A DNA stretch of 64,000 bases, taken from the NCBI RefSeq assembly GCF_920987055.1, contig NZ_CAKLBX010000001.1, positions 1,350,501 through 1,414,500 on the forward strand, in the 5' to 3' direction. Position numbers and translations under genes: made by a program. A model generated the notes under the pieces. That model ran no database searches. It worked only from the letters and a program-made list of their open reading frames with translations, and was not told the DNA's origin. This DNA comes from Novosphingobium sp. CECT 9465. Lineage in GTDB: Bacteria; Pseudomonadota; Alphaproteobacteria; Sphingomonadales; Sphingomonadaceae. This document shows, in pieces, positions 61,799-64,000 of this stretch. Within the stretch, counting starts at the first letter, position 1, and the number at the start of each line of letters is the position of its first letter.

Positions 61799-64000
61799 AT
61801 GATTGCCAGCAACAGGCGCATGAAACTTGTGCTGAAAGGCGGGCTGATGGCCGGTCTGCTTGCCGGAGCAGCCATGCCCGGCATCGCCGTGGCGCAAGTC
61901 GCGGGTGTCAAGGAACTGGTCACCCAAGCAACATACTGGCGTTCGAAAGGGCGCAACGATCTGGCAGACAAGGCGCTTCGCCGCGCACAGGCGCTGGACC
62001 CGTCGAATGCCGAGGTGAAGCGCGCCCTGTCCGGGCCAGCGCCCAAGGCGGTGGGGAAGCCCGCGGCGAAGTCTGCCCCAAAGGCAGCGCAGGTTGCACC
62101 CAAACCTGCCCCCGCAGCGGCGCGGCAGACCGCAGCAGCGCGCCCCGCAGCAAAACCCGCAGCGGCCGATACAGTTGGTCAAACCCGCGTTGCCGCTTTC
62201 GACGCGCTCGATTCCGGCGATCTGACGACCGCAGCAAAGCGGTTCGAGCGAGCGTTGGCGGCCAATCGCAACGATGGCGATGCGCTGGGCGGGCTGGGCA
62301 TCGTCCGCTTGCGGCAGGAGCGTTTTGCCGAAGCGCGCGATCTGCTGGAGCGGGCATCGCGGCAGGCAGGTGCGCAACGCTGGGCCGAAGCGCTGGCCTC
62401 TGCCCGCTATTTCGGGGGCATCGCCGATGCGCGCGAGGCTCTTGCGCGGGGCTTTACCGACAAGGCGCAGGCGATTGCCGAGGATGTGGTGCGTTCCGGC
62501 TTCAAGACCCCGCAACCGGGCCTTGAACTGCTGGCGGACATTTATGAACGGCAGGGCCGCTATGCCGATGCCGCCGACCTGTTCCGGCAGGCGAGCGAAA
62601 GCGCGAGCGGCGATGCCGATGACATGCGCCTGCTCAGCCGGGCGGCGCGCGGGCGGGCTATGGCCGCGATTGCGCGCGGTGATGATTTCGGCGCCGAACA
62701 GGAGTTCCATAACGGATTGCTGATCGACCGCGACGATCCGTGGATCCGCTATGAATTCGCAAGGTTCATGATCAGCAAGGGGCGACGGGCCGAGGCGGAA
62801 TCGCTGCTGGCCTCGCTGACGCAATCCAGCGATCCCGAAGCACTTTACGGCGCGGCGCTGGTCCATCTGGAACTGGGCAATCTGGTGCAGGCAGGTGCCT
62901 TGGTTGATCGGATTCCCGAAGGCCAGAGAACGCCCGCGATGCGCAACTTCGCCATTGGCGTGAAGACCGAAAGCGCTATCGCGCGGGCAAAGGCTCTTGC
63001 GGAAACGGGGCAGAAGGCCGCAGCGGTCGCGGCGCTGCGCCAGATCGGCAGCATGCCTTCACTTCCGGCGGCGCGGCGCGCACAAGTGGCCGGAGCGTTG
63101 CTCGATCTTGGTGACACGGTGACGGCGGCGAGCTTCGCGCGTTCTGCGCTCGATGGCGATATTGCCGACCTTGGCGGGTATGACGCGGTGGTGCGCGTTC
63201 TGGCCCGGACCGGGCGGGACGATCTGGCCCGACAGGCCTTGCAGAAGGCATCGGCGCTGGGCGGAGGATCATTGGAATCCCAGCAGGCACTTGGCCGGAT
63301 GAATGCCGGACTGGCGGTCGCGCAGGCTGATCGCTTGCGTCTGGCCGGGCAAAATGCAGCTGCGTTCGATGTGTTGCAGGGCGCATGGGGGGCATCGCCT
63401 GACAGCCCCGAAATCCTGATGGCGCTGGCCCGCCTTTATCAAAGCGGCGGTATGGCCGCGCGTGGCGCACAGGCGTTTCAACTGGTGCTGGCCAAGGATT
63501 CCCGCAACCGCGACGCATTGCTTGGCCTTGCCGAAACCGCCCAGGCGGCGGGCGATCGTTCGCTTTCGTCCAGTGCAGCGGACAAGCTGCTGGCCGCATG
63601 GCCTGAGGATTATCAAGTCCGCCTTTCGCTGTCCCGCCTTGCGCAGCAGCGTGGCGACAAGGGTGAAGCGGTGCGGCTGCTGAAGCAGGCGCGCGAATTG
63701 TATGCGCGGCAGAATGGTGGGACGAGTACGGCAGTGATGCCGGGCGGCAATCCGTTTGCAACGGGCGGGGGCGCAGGCGATGGCAATCCCTTCCGTGCGC
63801 AGGGCGCCGCCATTGCCGCGCCGGCGCCGGTCAATCCGTTCGCACTCGGTGGCGGAACCCGGTTGCCATCCGCTGCGCCGCCACAGCAGAGCTTTGCCTA
63901 TTCCCAACCGTTGGTGCCGGGAACCGTGGCGCAGGCGCCGTCTGGATGGGGTAATACGTCCGCCGCGATTGATGGTCCTGCGATGGGGTACGGCGATGCC
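61799..64000 (+). CDS. bcsC: Cellulose export TPR protein BcsC, 5' part (runs off the window)
   Basis: Open from ATG 61799 to the window end, at least 734 residues. The signal peptide has core GGLMAGLLAGAAMPGIA and ends AVAQ. A Lys/Ala/Pro linker (KPAAKSAPKAAQ) leads to many TPR units, for example GDLTTAAKRFERALAANRND and GDKGEAVRLLKQARELY. A Gly/Pro/Asn-rich linker with repeated NPFA words begins near residue 640. The outer-membrane barrel expected at the C-terminus lies beyond the window. It forms the periplasmic scaffold and exit pore for cellulose. The start is 2 bases after the bcsAB stop. Confidence 0.88.
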   Translation, partial: MIASNRRMKLVLKGGLMAGLLAGAAMPGIAVAQVAGVKELVTQATYWRSKGRNDLADKALRRAQALDPSNAEVKRALSGPAPKAVGKPAAKSAPKAAQVAPKPAPAAARQTAAARPAAKPAAADTVGQTRVAAFDALDSGDLTTAAKRFERALAANRNDGDALGGLGIVRLRQERFAEARDLLERASRQAGAQRWAEALASARYFGGIADAREALARGFTDKAQAIAEDVVRSGFKTPQPGLELLADIYERQGRYADAADLFRQASESASGDADDMRLLSRAARGRAMAAIARGDDFGAEQEFHNGLLIDRDDPWIRYEFARFMISKGRRAEAESLLASLTQSSDPEALYGAALVHLELGNLVQAGALVDRIPEGQRTPAMRNFAIGVKTESAIARAKALAETGQKAAAVAALRQIGSMPSLPAARRAQVAGALLDLGDTVTAASFARSALDGDIADLGGYDAVVRVLARTGRDDLARQALQKASALGGGSLESQQALGRMNAGLAVAQADRLRLAGQNAAAFDVLQGAWGASPDSPEILMALARLYQSGGMAARGAQAFQLVLAKDSRNRDALLGLAETAQAAGDRSLSSSAADKLLAAWPEDYQVRLSLSRLAQQRGDKGEAVRLLKQARELYARQNGGTSTAVMPGGNPFATGGGAGDGNPFRAQGAAIAAPAPVNPFALGGGTRLPSAAPPQQSFAYSQPLVPGTVAQAPSGWGNTSAAIDGPAMGYGDA

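Overview
The window reads as chromosomal DNA of an alphaproteobacterium of the order Sphingomonadales, most like Novosphingobium or a close relative. The basis is high GC, very dense gene packing, sphingomonad-style TonB receptor and prolyl-oligopeptidase sequences, an alphaproteobacterial F1-ATPase zeta subunit (DUF1476), a BcsA-BcsB fusion, and short intergenic repeats of a kind common in sphingomonads. This placement comes from gene content judged by eye, not from a database search.

Layout. 1-5.1 kb: end of a small Cys-rich exported protein, hemN, eda and a divergent PEP carboxylase, all on +. 5.2-14.6 kb, on -: a two-domain K+ channel; a four-gene unit made of two half-size DUF4331-like proteins, a TPR protein and a HupE/UreJ-like membrane protein; an SLC13 transporter; an L,D-transpeptidase ending inside a 33-bp tandem repeat; a small lipoprotein; infC with a probable AUA start; and pdeM. 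14.6-22.1 kb: hemF, an acyltransferase, the RelA/SpoT enzyme, a convergent transglutaminase, then rpsM-rpsK-rpoA-rplQ. 22.4-32.9 kb: two tandem prolyl oligopeptidases, two tandem glycine-rich exported paralogues, zeta subunit-bolA-grxD, a Nudix protein, two small membrane proteins, a ModE-like regulator and an aminotransferase. 33.0-36.2 kb: an isolated TadG/TadE/TadE-like pilus set. 36.3-40.1 kb: a TonB receptor and an exported tyrosine phosphatase.

40.1-41.9 kb is the clearest accessory stretch. An IS110-group element sits inside a MITE-like repeat with 22-bp inverted termini. Upstream of its transposase is a plausible bridge RNA whose two loops match the target flank and the element end. 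A small HTH gene and tRNA-Arg(UCU) follow.

41.9-55.9 kb: a queuosine-precursor transporter; a small exported peptide plus PspC-domain protein behind a sigma-54-type promoter; then the translation/RNA cluster rimP-nusA-ylxR-infB-rbfA-truB-rpsO-pnp. Extra genes interrupt that cluster: DUF1697, thymidine kinase, GNAT and site-2 protease. Between infB and the DUF1697 gene lie two single-helix peptides with strongly structured RNA, resembling a type I toxin-antitoxin locus. 56.3-64.0 kb: a cellulose operon (BcsR/BcsP-like, bcsQ, fused bcsAB, and the start of bcsC, cut by the window edge).

Most likely places for something undescribed: the 48.98-49.38 kb small-peptide locus, the IS110/bridge-RNA/MITE composite at 40.1-41.4 kb, and the split-DUF4331 operon at 6.4-10.4 kb.
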